From Littorina saxatilis (Eukaryota; Mollusca; Gastropoda; Littorinimorpha; Littorinidae), in contig NC_090250.1 in assembly GCF_037325665.1 (NCBI RefSeq), positions 39,469,346 to 39,533,345 of the forward strand: a stretch of DNA of 64,000 nucleotides, written 5' to 3'. Of this stretch, positions 37,615-47,490 are shown piece after piece. The position numbers and the translations under genes are program-made. Below the pieces are notes generated by a model. The model saw only the letters and a list, made by a program, of their open reading frames with translations, did no database searches and was not told the origin of the DNA. How positions within the stretch are numbered: the first letter of the stretch is position 1; every line of letters begins with the position of its first letter.

Positions 37615-37880
37615 TTTATAAATCCAAGTGACCCGGGTTCGATTCCCGGCATGGGCGGTCTATTTTTTTGTTTTTTTAATTCTTGTTTACTTGCGTGCGT
37701 GTACCACTGCGCGAGGAGTATAGGCATTTGAGTTCACTGGCGAATGTCAGATTTGTTGGCTTGGAGGAAAGCGTTTCCGACTATGGCCAAAGGGATCCGA
37801 TTCGATTCCCGGCATGGGCGGTCTATTTTTTAAATTTTTAATTTTTTTTTTTTTTAATAAATTCTTGTTTACTATTGTTT
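37400..37880 (+). repeat. Triplicated tRNA T-arm-like repeat
   Basis: Three direct copies end in cgattcccggcatgggcggt at about 37455, 37640 and 37800, each followed by a T-rich stretch and aattcttgttta. The core (gggttcgattccc in copy 2) looks like a tRNA T-arm, but no D-arm or anticodon arm can be drawn, so these are not tRNA genes. A (TA)n tract lies at 37583-37612. Confidence 0.6.
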
Positions 37881-37932
37881 ATACTGGGGGAGCGAGCCAG
37901 TCTTAAGAGTACTCGGGTCCAGCGCGAGCGTT
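37878..37932 (+). repeat. Fragment shared with 1314-1372
   Basis: actgggggagcgagccagtc and actcgggtccagcgcgagcg match 1314-1372 almost exactly. Confidence 0.7.
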
Positions 37933-38028
37933 TTTTTTATTCAAAACAGTCTTTGACATATCTACAGTTTAATTAAAAGAAAAACTGTATTTTATTTTAA
38001 GTGATAAATAAATATAGACAAATCTTGG

Positions 38029-38127
38029 GACTGTGCACAAACTGATCGGCTTGAACTCAAAAGTCGCAGCCAAGAATCTTCTGCAACTTTTGAGTTCAAG
38101 TCTGTCAGCTTGTGCACGGTCCCACAA
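38029..38127. repeat. Hairpin element
   Basis: Arms of about 38 bp (gggactgtgcacaaactgat... and its inverse ending cttgtgcacggtccc) surround a ~20-nt loop. Likely a foldback MITE. Confidence 0.7.
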
Positions 38128-39020
38128 TCAGTTCAAAAAGAATTTTCCTTGATATAGCCTTGAAAAAAAAAGTAAGTAACCAATTTTGTACAAACAAATT
38201 TGTTCAAGGGAGACAATTGGAATGATGTTTTTTTAAAATCGGCGAATTGCATTATAATTTCCTTAAAAAAATAACAAATAACTGTGAAATAAATTGAAAA
38301 AAAAGTGCTAACATTATTACCTTGATCAGATCGATGTGTATGACAAGGAATTTCTATGTTTGCTGATTTGGTTGTCCAGTAATGACTTTCATGCACAGGG
38401 CTTCTAAATTCACTCGCTCAAACGCTCATGTCTGCACCAACATTCACACACGTCCATATCGGCACATTCATAAGGGATGGTGACAACACGCTCTTGAACA
38501 ACAAACATGGCACAAAACGAATGAACATTTCAAACATTTCGCCATTGAATGAAATCATCAGTACATGGATATCAAATCATAAAACATCTCACAAAATACC
38601 TCCTTGCCATTCCGAAGTTGAAGAAGAACACAGTCTAGCATTACACACACTACACTTTCATCACTGAGAATCGCTGTTCACAACACATGTCCTCGGCTCT
38701 GATACGTTCTCCGAATAATACACACAATTCCTGGATGATGGTATAGTCCGTACGAAGCCGAAACACTTCTTACTATCCTCTGACACAAGTTCTTATCAGC
38801 TTCCACAATCTTCTGTCTTAACTGCAGGCATTTAAAAAATTAAACCTGAACTCACACACAGAGGTGACAGCACTACGTACCCTCCCTCGCTGTAAACAAA
38901 GTACTGATTTTACCTGTCCATATCGAAACTACATACATTTTTCACTTGACAAAACAGTTAACTGTTGCTACCAACTTAATTAACTGGTATTGGAAAAAAA
39001 TATCACACCTTGAAAACCCT
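38128..39020. other. No recognisable gene
   Basis: AT-rich sequence downstream of the predicted minus-strand gene. No coding or repeat signature recognised. Confidence 0.4.
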
Positions 39021-39021
39021 A

Positions 39022-39531
39022 GTTCAGTATATCATAACTATATGCAGCCTTCAAACGGTTGGTACCGGTTGTTGAAGATCTCTTAGTCGCGCTTCCTTGC
39101 ATCCGGACTTCTTGGGTGAAAATTGAGGCCTTGAAGAGTCGTCCGGGGAAACTTGTCTTGTCTTGAAGCATACCTGAAAATGAAATTATTTTTTTTACTT
39201 GACGCTTATGCAGGGGAAGTTCGCCAAGTCTTTCGTCCATATACCACCAATAGCCGTTTCAAACCATACCTTCGTGCATGTCCTTGACTTTTAGTTCATG
39301 ATTTTGAACAAGATAATCCGTTTTCTTGCAGAATTTCTCAAAGTAATCCTCTGGTAATAGTACTTCGAGCACCGACAGTGAAAGAGGTATTTCAGGCTGC
39401 CCCTTATTTCCGGTTATCAGAGAGAGGCTGCCGTGCCCTAAAATCTGATTGGTCAAAACGCTGGGGGCAAAGGTTATACGAAAAAGGTCTATTCCATTCT
39501 CTTTCTCTTTGTGTCCACGTGACTTCTGCAT
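39022..39531 (-). CDS. Predicted two-exon gene, unknown product
   Basis: On the minus strand, exon 1 runs from ATG 39531 to about 39273 and ends at a GTATGG donor. Exon 2 begins after attttcattttcag near 39177 and ends at a TAG at about 39022. The phases fit. The protein (about 138 residues) would read MQKSRGHKEKENG..., LSLSVLEVLLPEDYFEKFCK, KVKDMHEG|MLQDKTSFPGRL and end AAYSYDILN. The block VLLPEDYFEKFCKKTDYLVQ vaguely recalls the start of piggyBac-derived (PGBD) proteins, but there is no DDD core, so I assign no function. It lies downstream of the GPCR on the same strand. Confidence 0.35.
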
Positions 39532-39687
39532 GTCACGTGTTCTTTACTAAGACGTAGAGCAAGTCGTTCTGGATCATTCCGTTGTGCACTGAGAACTTTT
39601 AGTATATTGTCGAATGTCGAACTCCATGACGTTCCACGCAGTTTTCGAACCACTGGACAATCAACAGAAAAAATCTCAGCACCAAAG

Positions 39688-40812
39688 TCAGCAAAGGTTT
39701 ATATCAGTCCGCCGGTCCCAAGTTCGTGGGGGGTGGGGGGGGGGGGTACGGAGAGTTGTGAATATACTATGCTGTAGGGCTGGATCTGAATCGCTTGGAT
39801 TGCAGCAAGAACTGCAACCAAATCGTTTCCGAAGCAGCTGTCGGAATTGAGAGGCGAAGAGGAGATAGTAGACCACGTTGATAGACGCGTTCACCACTTC
39901 CAACACGCCCATGACAACGTTCAGAACATCGATAATCATGGAACTGCTATGGGTGTTCAGAACACGGACAATGAAGCCGAGCGGGTAGGCGAGGATGGTG
40001 GTGACACTGAGGCAGACGACAGCCGCCAGCAGGCCGTGGAAGCGTGAGGATCGTGCTGTCACACTGGCTGGGGACGGCTGACCCAGACCGGACGTGGCGC
40101 GGTGTCCACACATCTTGTTGACCAGGCTGATGTTGAGAAACACCATCACCACGATGGGCAGACCCACACACACACCGTCGGAGATGTTGAAGGTGGTGTA
40201 CAAATCAGTGTTCCAGGAAGTGACTTTCCAAAGCTGAAGGAAAAATGGAATCAAAATCAACGAGCACCAGAGAAGCGCAAGAACATAGCTGAGAACCACG
40301 TTTCGTTTGGTCAGAAGAGATCTCACCCTCATCGGCGTGTGAACAGCTAGCCATCGGGTGAATACAATGACCATAGTGGTGTAGGCCGACACTGCGCGAC
40401 TGTAGACAACAACAGTGCCCGTAAGATTGCGGTTCCCCAGGGTTTTCAGAAAAGGGTGCCAGTGGCAGAGAGCAGAAACAATAAAAATGGTGTCGGAAAC
40501 AGCCAGCGCCTTCATGAAGAAAGTGGCGGGGTTGAACAAAAGCTCAGCACTCCACACCACCAATGTCAGCACGTTACCGCACAGTCCCAGTGCCGCTATG
40601 GATGGAATGACGTAGGCTCTCAACGCAAAATCTAATCTGGTTGTTTCCTGGTGCTGGCGAGACAAAACAGTTGTGTTCACTTGATACGAGTCAAAGGTTG
40701 CAGTGCTGGGTACTAAGTTTTCACTGGTAGAGTCCAACGGGGTGTTACCCACGTGTCCAAACTGAGCGAAGAGAAGAAAGAACACATACAAGTTAAGCCT
40801 TGGTGAAGCCAT
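39688..40812 (-). CDS. Class A (rhodopsin-like) G-protein-coupled receptor, intronless
   Basis: 374 residues, a normal length. A hydrophobic N-terminal signal (about residues 5-22) and N-glycosylation sites such as N46 precede seven membrane segments: TM1 ~66-88 (GN at 79-80, the conserved Asn), TM2 ~98-118 (LAVSD, Asp 107), TM3 ~137-158, TM4 ~171-195, TM5 ~214-235, TM6 ~258-285, TM7 ~293-320. The DRY motif at the end of TM3 is replaced by TRW (152-154), TM6 has LAYP instead of CWxP, and TM7 has NVVYY in place of NPxxY. The tail has basic helix 8 (QFRQLLRKRF) and a CSSCC cluster suited to palmitoylation. Overall it resembles invertebrate peptide (FMRFamide-like) or orphan chemosensory receptors; the ligand is unknown. 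The frame is complete and looks functional. Confidence 0.85.
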   Translation of the reverse strand: MASPRLNLYVFFLLFAQFGHVGNTPLDSTSENLVPSTATFDSYQVNTTVLSRQHQETTRLDFALRAYVIPSIAALGLCGNVLTLVVWSAELLFNPATFFMKALAVSDTIFIVSALCHWHPFLKTLGNRNLTGTVVVYSRAVSAYTTMVIVFTRWLAVHTPMRVRSLLTKRNVVLSYVLALLWCSLILIPFFLQLWKVTSWNTDLYTTFNISDGVCVGLPIVVMVFLNISLVNKMCGHRATSGLGQPSPASVTARSSRFHGLLAAVVCLSVTTILAYPLGFIVRVLNTHSSSMIIDVLNVVMGVLEVVNASINVVYYLLFASQFRQLLRKRFGCSSCCNPSDSDPALQHSIFTTLRTPPPHPPRTWDRRTDINLC

Positions 40813-41590
40813 CTCGTTGCTGTGTGAACGTTCATGTATTGCGGGCTAACTTCTCAAACCCCGTCTTTTGGAATAAAAGATCTGATATTTGTCTTTGACT
40901 GCTTGTTTTTTTTTTAACTGTCAATTAGGAGCACTGCAAGCTAATTGTTTGTCCGTGTAAAACTAGTCCCGATGAAAGGCGTCCTCGTTTTCTCAACCAG
41001 CGATAGCAGCAAAGAACATCACTTAGAACTCAAATGGTTCTGGATATTGTAATGTTATGACGTCATTGAAAACCGTGTTCTATTGTCAAAATGCAAGAAC
41101 CCTGACGTAAGATGTTGCTGGGGATTCTGGGAGAATCATGGCGGAATAAAAGCACGCTAACCCTCCATGCCCGTGTCTGCTTCATTTATACCAGTTTGTT
41201 TATATACATGTGACCGTCCAAGACGACGAGAACACGACAGATATGTTGACCACTACTGCTCGGTCTCATGTTGATTCGTGAACTAAGTATGGCTGCAACA
41301 CATCCTCTCTAAAATATCGTCCCAGCAGGATCGTCCGAAAGAAGTCATGGCGTTTGCCGTTTAAATAGTTGTTTTCGCCCCCGAAGGTGTATGTTTCAAA
41401 AAGGTTGCCACGATAGAGAAAACAAATGTCAATAGAATCCACTTTTGATTATTATGCAACACGCAGTAAGGATATGTGAAGTTATTTTTGTAGAGAACTT
41501 AGTGCGGTCGGTCCCAAGGCGCGTAGAGTAGCATGAATAATTAAGTAGAAGTGCAACGCCAAGGCACTGCATACCCCAGCGAAAGACAAA
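40813..41590 (-). promoter_or_regulatory. GPCR upstream region with a CRE
   Basis: ATGACGTCAT at 41057-41066, about 245 bases upstream of the GPCR start, is a perfect cAMP-response-element core. No TATA box is evident. Nothing else is recognised in this interval. Confidence 0.3.
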
Positions 41591-41925
41591 CCTCTCTCTT
41601 ACTCTCTCTCAAACACACACACACACACGAACACACACACACCCCAAGTTACACACGTACACACATACACACACGCACTCACTCACTCTCTCACACACGC
41701 TTCATACACACAAAACACCCCCCCATACGCACATATAGACAGACGGACATACACACCTTTACAAACAAACACACATACACACACACATACACTTACGCAC
41801 ACGCACATACACACACCCACCCACTCTCTCTCTCTCTCTTTCTCTCTTATACAAACAGACACACACCCACCCACACACCCACCCACACACACACACACAC
41901 ACAGTGACACACACACTCATACGCA
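41591..41925 (+). repeat. AC/CT microsatellite cluster
   Basis: Interrupted AC repeats with a CT tract near 41823-41845, immediately before the SINE-V head. Confidence 0.9.
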
Positions 41926-42418
41926 CATAGACCGGCACGGTTGGCCTAGTGGTAAGGCGTCCGCCCCGTGATCGGGAGGTCGTGGGTTCGAACCCCGGCC
42001 GGGTCATACCTAAGACTTTAACATTGGCAATCTAGTGGCTGCTCCGCCTGGCGTCTGGCATTATGGGGTTAGTGCTTGGACTGGTTGGTCCGGTGTCAAA
42101 ATAATGTGACTGGGTGAGACATGAAGCCTGTGCTGCGACTTCTGTCTTGTGTGTGGCGCACGTTATATGTCAAAGCAGCACCGCCCTGATATGGCCCTTC
42201 CACGCCGTGGATGGTGGCACGCCTAGTTTTTTCCACCGCAGGAACAACACCCAATTCGTTCCCCCGCAAGACGAACAACATGGTAGGTGTCTCCAAATTA
42301 ATGCCTTAAAATAGTAGATAACCAGACTTTCTAGTATTGAAGTTTATATCATACTGTTCGGTACTTTATTTTGCATTGGATCAGCTAGTTGTCTTACCAT
42401 TTACACTCTCGTGTACTA

Positions 42419-43916
42419 TACTGTTCAAAAAAAGAAACGCATAGTTGCTACTTGCCAAATTTGTTTTATTTTTCGAAAAAATTAACAGAAAATCCAATAT
42501 TTAGATTATTTGTTTGAAATTTGGTATGGACACAGTTGAATGCACACACAGTTCATTTGCATCTTCAAATCAATCAGTCAATCAATACGATTGGGTGCCG
42601 AGGCTGTCAAGTCAGTAGGGGGTGTGACTGCCTTCTGGGCATGGACTGGATCAGATGCCGGATATCTTGCTGTGGGATGGTGTCCCACTCCTCCTGAAGT
42701 GCCTGCAATAGATCGCGGTGATTTGCCGGCGCTTCTTCTCGCCTGCGCACACGTCTGTCCAATTCATCCCAGAGGTGTTCTATCGGGTTCATGTCTGGCG
42801 ACATGGATGGCCAGGGAAGCACCTGGACATGGTGGTCGGTGAGGAACTGGGTGGTGAGTCGTGCTGTGTGCGGGCGAGCGTTGTCCTGCTGGAATATGGC
42901 ATCCTGGTCAGCCAGAAGAGGAAGGGCGTGTGGGCGCAGAATTTCCTCCACGTATCGCTGGGCAGTTATGCGCCCTTGGACGTGCACCAGGGTGCTCCTT
43001 CCAGCGGTATTGATCGCCCCCCACACCATGACGCCTCCACCACCATGAACGGGTGCCTCATCCACACAGTTGGGCGCGTAACGTTCGTTTACTCTCCGGT
43101 AGACCCTCCTCCGACCATCATGTCGCTGGAGCAGGAAGTAGGACTCGTCGCTGAACCACACGTGTCTCCAGTGATTCCGGACGGTCCAGCGAAGGTGCTG
43201 GTTGCCCCACTGCACTCGGTTCTGGCGATGGCGGCGGGTGAGGACAGCTCCTCTGTGAGGTCTGCGAGCTCTCAAACCAGCTTCATGCAGGCGGTTCCGC
43301 ACGGTCTGGTCCGATAATCGGTGTGGCCCGGGGAGAGCCTGGACAGAAGATGAGGCCGACAGGAAACGATTCCGGAGGTGGCGGAGCCGTATGAAGCGGT
43401 CGTGAGCAGCAGTTGTCGCCCTTGGTCTTCCCGCTCGTGGCAAGTCAGCAACGGAGCCAGTGGCTTGAAACCTGACCCACAGTCTACTGATGGTGCTCTG
43501 GGACACGTGGAAGTGCCTGGCGATTGCACTTTGACTTTGGCCTGCTTGTAAACGACCCAATGCAATTTGGCGGTCTTCTCTGCTCAATCGGGCCATCTTT
43601 CGTCGCTGAATTGTCGTCTGATTTCTTTGTGGCGAACAATCCGCTTTTATGGGTTTTGGAAGACATATGGTGAGAGCTCAATATTCCCCGAGTTTCACGA
43701 GATTACACTGAAGCATGACGAGTGGTCATGCCAAATGAGCAATTTTGACATTGTAGCCACTGATAACGCATGCGTCACGTGCAGAGCTCACTTGTGGCAA
43801 TGGACGAAAGGTCGACGACCAGATAAACATTTTCTGCAGTTTGGTGGATATCCTTGTAGCCATATAACTAAATTAACCAAATATTACAAGCTATGCGTTT
43901 CTTTTTTTGAACAGTA
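42419..43916 (-). mobile_element. Tc1/mariner transposon, apparently complete
   Basis: 1498 bp, flanked by TA on both sides (42417-42418 and 43917-43918). A perfect 26-bp inverted repeat begins TACTGTTCAAAAAAAGAAAC. It contains a single uninterrupted transposase frame. The subterminal parts beyond 26 bp are only loosely similar. Confidence 0.95.
42607..43596 (-). CDS. Tc1-like transposase (DD34E)
   Basis: 329 residues, a normal length for Tc1-like enzymes, starting at the ATG just inside the right TIR. The N-terminus holds two helix-turn-helix regions (REDRQIALGRLQAGQSQSAI with VSQSTISRLWVRF, then LRHLRNRFLSASS), joined by a GRPR-like linker (RAGRPRATT). The catalytic triad is intact: D in VWFSDESYF, D in IFQQDNARPH, E in NPIEHLWDELD, with 34 residues between the second D and the E. 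A Gly-rich box (GGGGVMVWGAI) is present. It cuts and pastes DNA at TA dinucleotides. No stop or frameshift and matching TIRs suggest a recently active copy, though activity is not shown. Alternative family: none plausible. Confidence 0.95.
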   Translation of the reverse strand: MARLSREDRQIALGRLQAGQSQSAIARHFHVSQSTISRLWVRFQATGSVADLPRAGRPRATTAAHDRFIRLRHLRNRFLSASSSVQALPGPHRLSDQTVRNRLHEAGLRARRPHRGAVLTRRHRQNRVQWGNQHLRWTVRNHWRHVWFSDESYFLLQRHDGRRRVYRRVNERYAPNCVDEAPVHGGGGVMVWGAINTAGRSTLVHVQGRITAQRYVEEILRPHALPLLADQDAIFQQDNARPHTARLTTQFLTDHHVQVLPWPSMSPDMNPIEHLWDELDRRVRRREEAPANHRDLLQALQEEWDTIPQQDIRHLIQSMPRRQSHPLLT

Positions 43917-44063
43917 TACATAAGAGAAGAAATGTCATCAAGACAAGTCAGAAATACTGTCTCCCACGTTAAAAATGATGAAATAACACAAAGCACGGTC
44001 AACAGAAGGGCTTAAATCTTTTTGCTGGTCAAAGTCAAACTACTTGTGGATACTGCTCTTCAT

Positions 44064-44937
44064 TATATTTAGTCAAGTTTTGACTAAATATTTTAACATC
44101 GAGGGGGAATCGAAACGAGGGTCGTGGTGTATGTGCGTGTGTGCGTGTGTGTGTGCGTGTGTGCGTGTGTGTGTGTCTGTGTGTGTGTGTAGAGCGATTC
44201 AGACTAAACTACTGGACCGATCTTTATGAAATTTGACATGAGAGTTTCTGGGTATGAAATCCCCGAACGTTTTTTTCATTTTTTTGATAAATGTCTTTAA
44301 TGACGTCATATCCGGCTTTTCGTGAAAGTTGAGGCGGCACTGTCACGCCCTCATTTTTCAACCAAATTGGTTGAAATTTTGGTCAAGTAATCTTCGACAA
44401 AGCCCGGACTTCGGTATTGCATTTCAGCTTGGTGGCTTAAAAATTAATTAATGACTTTGGTCATTAAAAATCTGAAAATTGTAAAAAAAAATAAAAATTT
44501 ATAAAACGATCCAAATTTACGTTTATCTTATTTTCCATCATTTGCTGATTCCAAAAACATATAAATATGTTATATTCGGATTAAAAACAAGCTCTGAAAA
44601 TTAAATATATAAAAATTATTATCAAAATTAAATTGTCCAAATCAATTTAAAAACACTTTCATCTTATTCCTTGTTGGTTCCTGATTCCAAAAACATATAG
44701 ATATGATATGTTTGGATTAAAAACACGCTCAGAAAGTTAAAACAAAGAGAGGTACAGAAAAGCGTGCTATCCTTCTTAGCGCAACTACTACCCCGCTCTT
44801 CTTGTCAATTTCACTGCCTATGCCGTGAGCGGTGGACTACGAGTATACGGTCTTGCTGAGTTGCATTGCGTTCAGTTTCATTCTGTGAGTTCGACAGCTA
44901 CTTGACTAAATATTGTATTTTCGCCTTACGCGACTTG
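44064..44937 (+). repeat. Repeat family A, copy A5
   Basis: First of three head-to-tail copies; tatatttagtcaagttttga hairpin, TG/CGTG microsatellite, acgcgacttg end. Confidence 0.85.
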
Positions 44938-44941
44938 TTTT

Positions 44942-45027
44942 TATATTTAGTCAAGTTTTGACTAAATATTTTAACATCGAGGGGGAATCGAAACGAGGGT
45001 CGTGGTGTATGTGCGTGTGTGCGTGCG

Positions 45028-45069
<42 letters not shown>

Positions 45070-45826
45070 GATTCAGACTAAACTACTGGACCGATCTTTA
45101 TGAAATTTGACATGAGAGTTCCTGGGTATGAAATCCCCGAACGTTTTTTTCATTTTTTTGATAAATGTCTTTGATGACGTCATATCCGGCTTTTCGTGAA
45201 AGTTGAGGCGGCACTGTCACGCCCTCATTTTTCAACCAAATTGGTTGAAATTTTGGTCAAGTAATCTTCGACAAAGCCCGGACTTCGGTATTGCATTTCA
45301 GCTTGGTGGCTTAAAAATTAATTAGTGACTTTGGTCATTAAAAAACTGAAAATTGTAAAAAAAAATAAAAATTTATAAAACGATCCAAATTTACGTTTAT
45401 CTTATTCTCCATCATTTGCTGATTCCAAAAACATATAAATATGTTATATTCGGATTAAAAACAAGCTCTGAAAATTAAATATATAAAAATTATTATCAAA
45501 ATTTTTTTTTCGAAATCAATTTAAAAACACTTTCATCTTATTCCTTGTCGGTTCCTGATTCCAAAAATATATACATATGATATGTTTGGATTAAAAACAC
45601 GCTCAGAAAGTTAAAACGAAGAGAGGTACAGAAAAGCGTGCTATCCTTCTCAGCGCAACGAATACACCGCTCTTCTTGTCAATTCCACGGGCACTGCCTT
45701 TGCCACGGGCGGTGGAGTGACGATGCTACGAGTATACGGTCTTGCTGCGTTGCGTTGCGTTCAGTTTCATTCTGTGAGTTCGACAGCTACTTGACTAAAT
45801 ATTGTATTTTCGCCTTACGCGACTTG
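44942..45826 (+). repeat. Repeat family A, copy A6
   Basis: Follows A5 with only about four bases between; same orientation and full length. Confidence 0.85.
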
Positions 45827-45827
45827 T

Positions 45828-46658
45828 TATATTTAGTCAAGTTTTGACTATGTGCGTGTGTGTGTGTGTGTGTGTGTCTGTCTGTGTGTGTGTGTGTGTA
45901 GAGCGATTCAGACTAAACTACTGGACCGATCTTTATGAAATTTGACATGAGAGTTCCTGGGTATGAAATCCCCGAACATTTTTTTTCATTTTTTTGATAA
46001 ATGTCTTTGATGACGTCATATCCGGCTTTTCGTGAAAGTTGAGGCGGCACTGTCACGCCCTCATTTTTCAACCAAATTGGTTGAAATTTTGGTCAAGTAA
46101 TCTTCGACGAAGCCCGGACTTCGGTATTGCATTTCAGCTTGGTGTCTTAAAAATTAATTAATGACTTTGGTCATTAAAAATCTGAAAATTGTAACAAAAA
46201 ATAAAAATTTATAAAACGATCCAAATTTACGTTTATCTTATTCTCCATCATTTGCTGATTCCCAAAACATATAAATATGTTATATTCGGATTAAAAACAA
46301 GCTCTGAAAATTAAATATATAAAAATTATTATCACAATTAAATTGTCTAAATCAATTTAAAAACACTTTCATCTTATTCCTTGTCGGTTCCTGATTCCAA
46401 AAACATATAGATATGATATGTTTGGATTAAAAACACGCTCAGAAAGTTAAAACAAAGAGAGGTACAGAAAAGCGTGCTATCCTTCTTACCGCAACTACTA
46501 CCCCGCTCTTCTTGTCAATTTCACTGCCTTTGCCATGAGCGGTGGACTGACGATGCTACGAGTATACGGTCTTGCTGCGTTGCATTGCGTTCAGTTTCAT
46601 TCTGTGAGTTCGACAGCTACTTGACTAAATGTTGTATTTTCGCCTTACGCGACTTGTT
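45828..46658 (+). repeat. Repeat family A, copy A7
   Basis: Third tandem copy. It lacks the atcgagggggaatcgaaacg segment that normally follows the hairpin and enters the TG microsatellite directly. Confidence 0.85.
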
Positions 46659-47145
46659 AAGTTTAAGCTTACCTTAGTTTAGACTCACGATCGGTTCAAA
46701 GATCAACAGTGAAATTTGACGGGGTAAGATCCCCCGCAGCTTGGTCAAAAATGCGGGGGACCTTATCTGGTGTCTGCGGGGGACCTTACCCACTGAGAAT
46801 CGAGTACCACAAAATAACGCTAGATTAGAGCAGCTTATCCACGATGTTGGTGCCCCAAAACGCGCATACAAGGCATCGAAGATTAAACTGTGAGTAATAA
46901 AATAGTGCTTTAAATGGTAGTTCTAGGTTAATTTGTACGAAATTGAGACCTCTCTGTATAATTTTCACGGACTTCGGCAGAAAATCGAACGCCACTGTTC
47001 ACGAGTACACAACAAGACATAAATTACATATTATACATATAGCCCAGGCAATTCTGCTTCAGAATATCTATACTTAATAATGTGATTTGCCACAACGTAC
47101 CTTCACAGGGCAATTCCTTTGTGAGATAACAATTTTGCTTCCTCG
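46659..47145. other. Interior of the 5-kb TIR element
   Basis: Has a repeated word gcgggggaccttatc/gcgggggaccttacc (46758 and 46785). No gene recognised. Confidence 0.4.
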
Positions 47146-47250
47146 TGCGGGGGAACGAATTGGGTGTTGTTCCTGCGGTGGAAAAAAATAGGCGTGCCAC
47201 CATCCACGGCGTGCCTTCGTGGTCGGCTGGGCGTTAAGCAAACAAACAAA

Positions 47251-47387
47251 TACGCACATAGACAGACGGACACACACACACCTTTACAAACAAACACATA
47301 TACACACTCATACACACTCATACACACACAAACATACACACAAACTCATGCACACACACATTCACACAGACACTATCTCTCTCTCTT

Positions 47388-47436
<49 letters not shown>

Positions 47437-47490
47437 TACAGACTCATGCACGCGCGCGCGCACACACACACGCACACACACACACAAACA
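47251..47490 (+). repeat. AC microsatellite cluster
   Basis: Interrupted AC repeats with a CT tract and CG block. Confidence 0.9.

Larger units (their letters stand above)
42201..47213. mobile_element. 5.0-kb TIR element with 5-bp target duplication
   Basis: Ends CACGCCGTGGATGGTGGCAC and its complement; the inverted repeat spans 68 bp with one mismatch (42201-42268 and 47146-47213). CCTTC flanks both sides (42196-42200 and 47214-47218). The interior consists mostly of later arrivals: a Tc1-like transposon and three family A copies. Only about 0.8-1 kb is its own, with no transposase, so it started as a MITE. CAC tips with a 5-bp duplication are seen in Transib/RAG-like elements, but the heptamer CACWRTG is not met. 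Confidence 0.85.
41932..47250 (+). repeat. SINE-V copy split by a 5-kb insertion
   Basis: The head and body (41932-42200) start with a tRNA-like region (ggcctagtggtaaggcg as box A, gggttcgaaccccg as box B) and run to atatggcccttc. The tail resumes at 47214 with ccttcgtggtcggctgggcg and gcaaacaaacaaa to about 47250. The intact copy at 14633-14933 reads directly across this junction, which proves the insertion. Confidence 0.85.

Noticed and set aside
41120-41170. Gene start at gaatcatggcggaataaaag
   Set aside because: The ATGGCGG context is promoter-like, but the frame stops after three codons (MAE) and no donor follows.
41932-42005. tRNA gene
   Set aside because: The tRNA-like head is continuous with SINE-V body sequence also found at 14633-14933; the same holds for SINE-P heads at 12918, 55506 and 56416.
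42201-47213. RAG/Transib assignment for the 5-kb TIR element
   Set aside because: Only the CAC tip and 5-bp duplication fit; the heptamer does not, no nonamer-like block is clear, and there is no enzyme. Kept as a question only.
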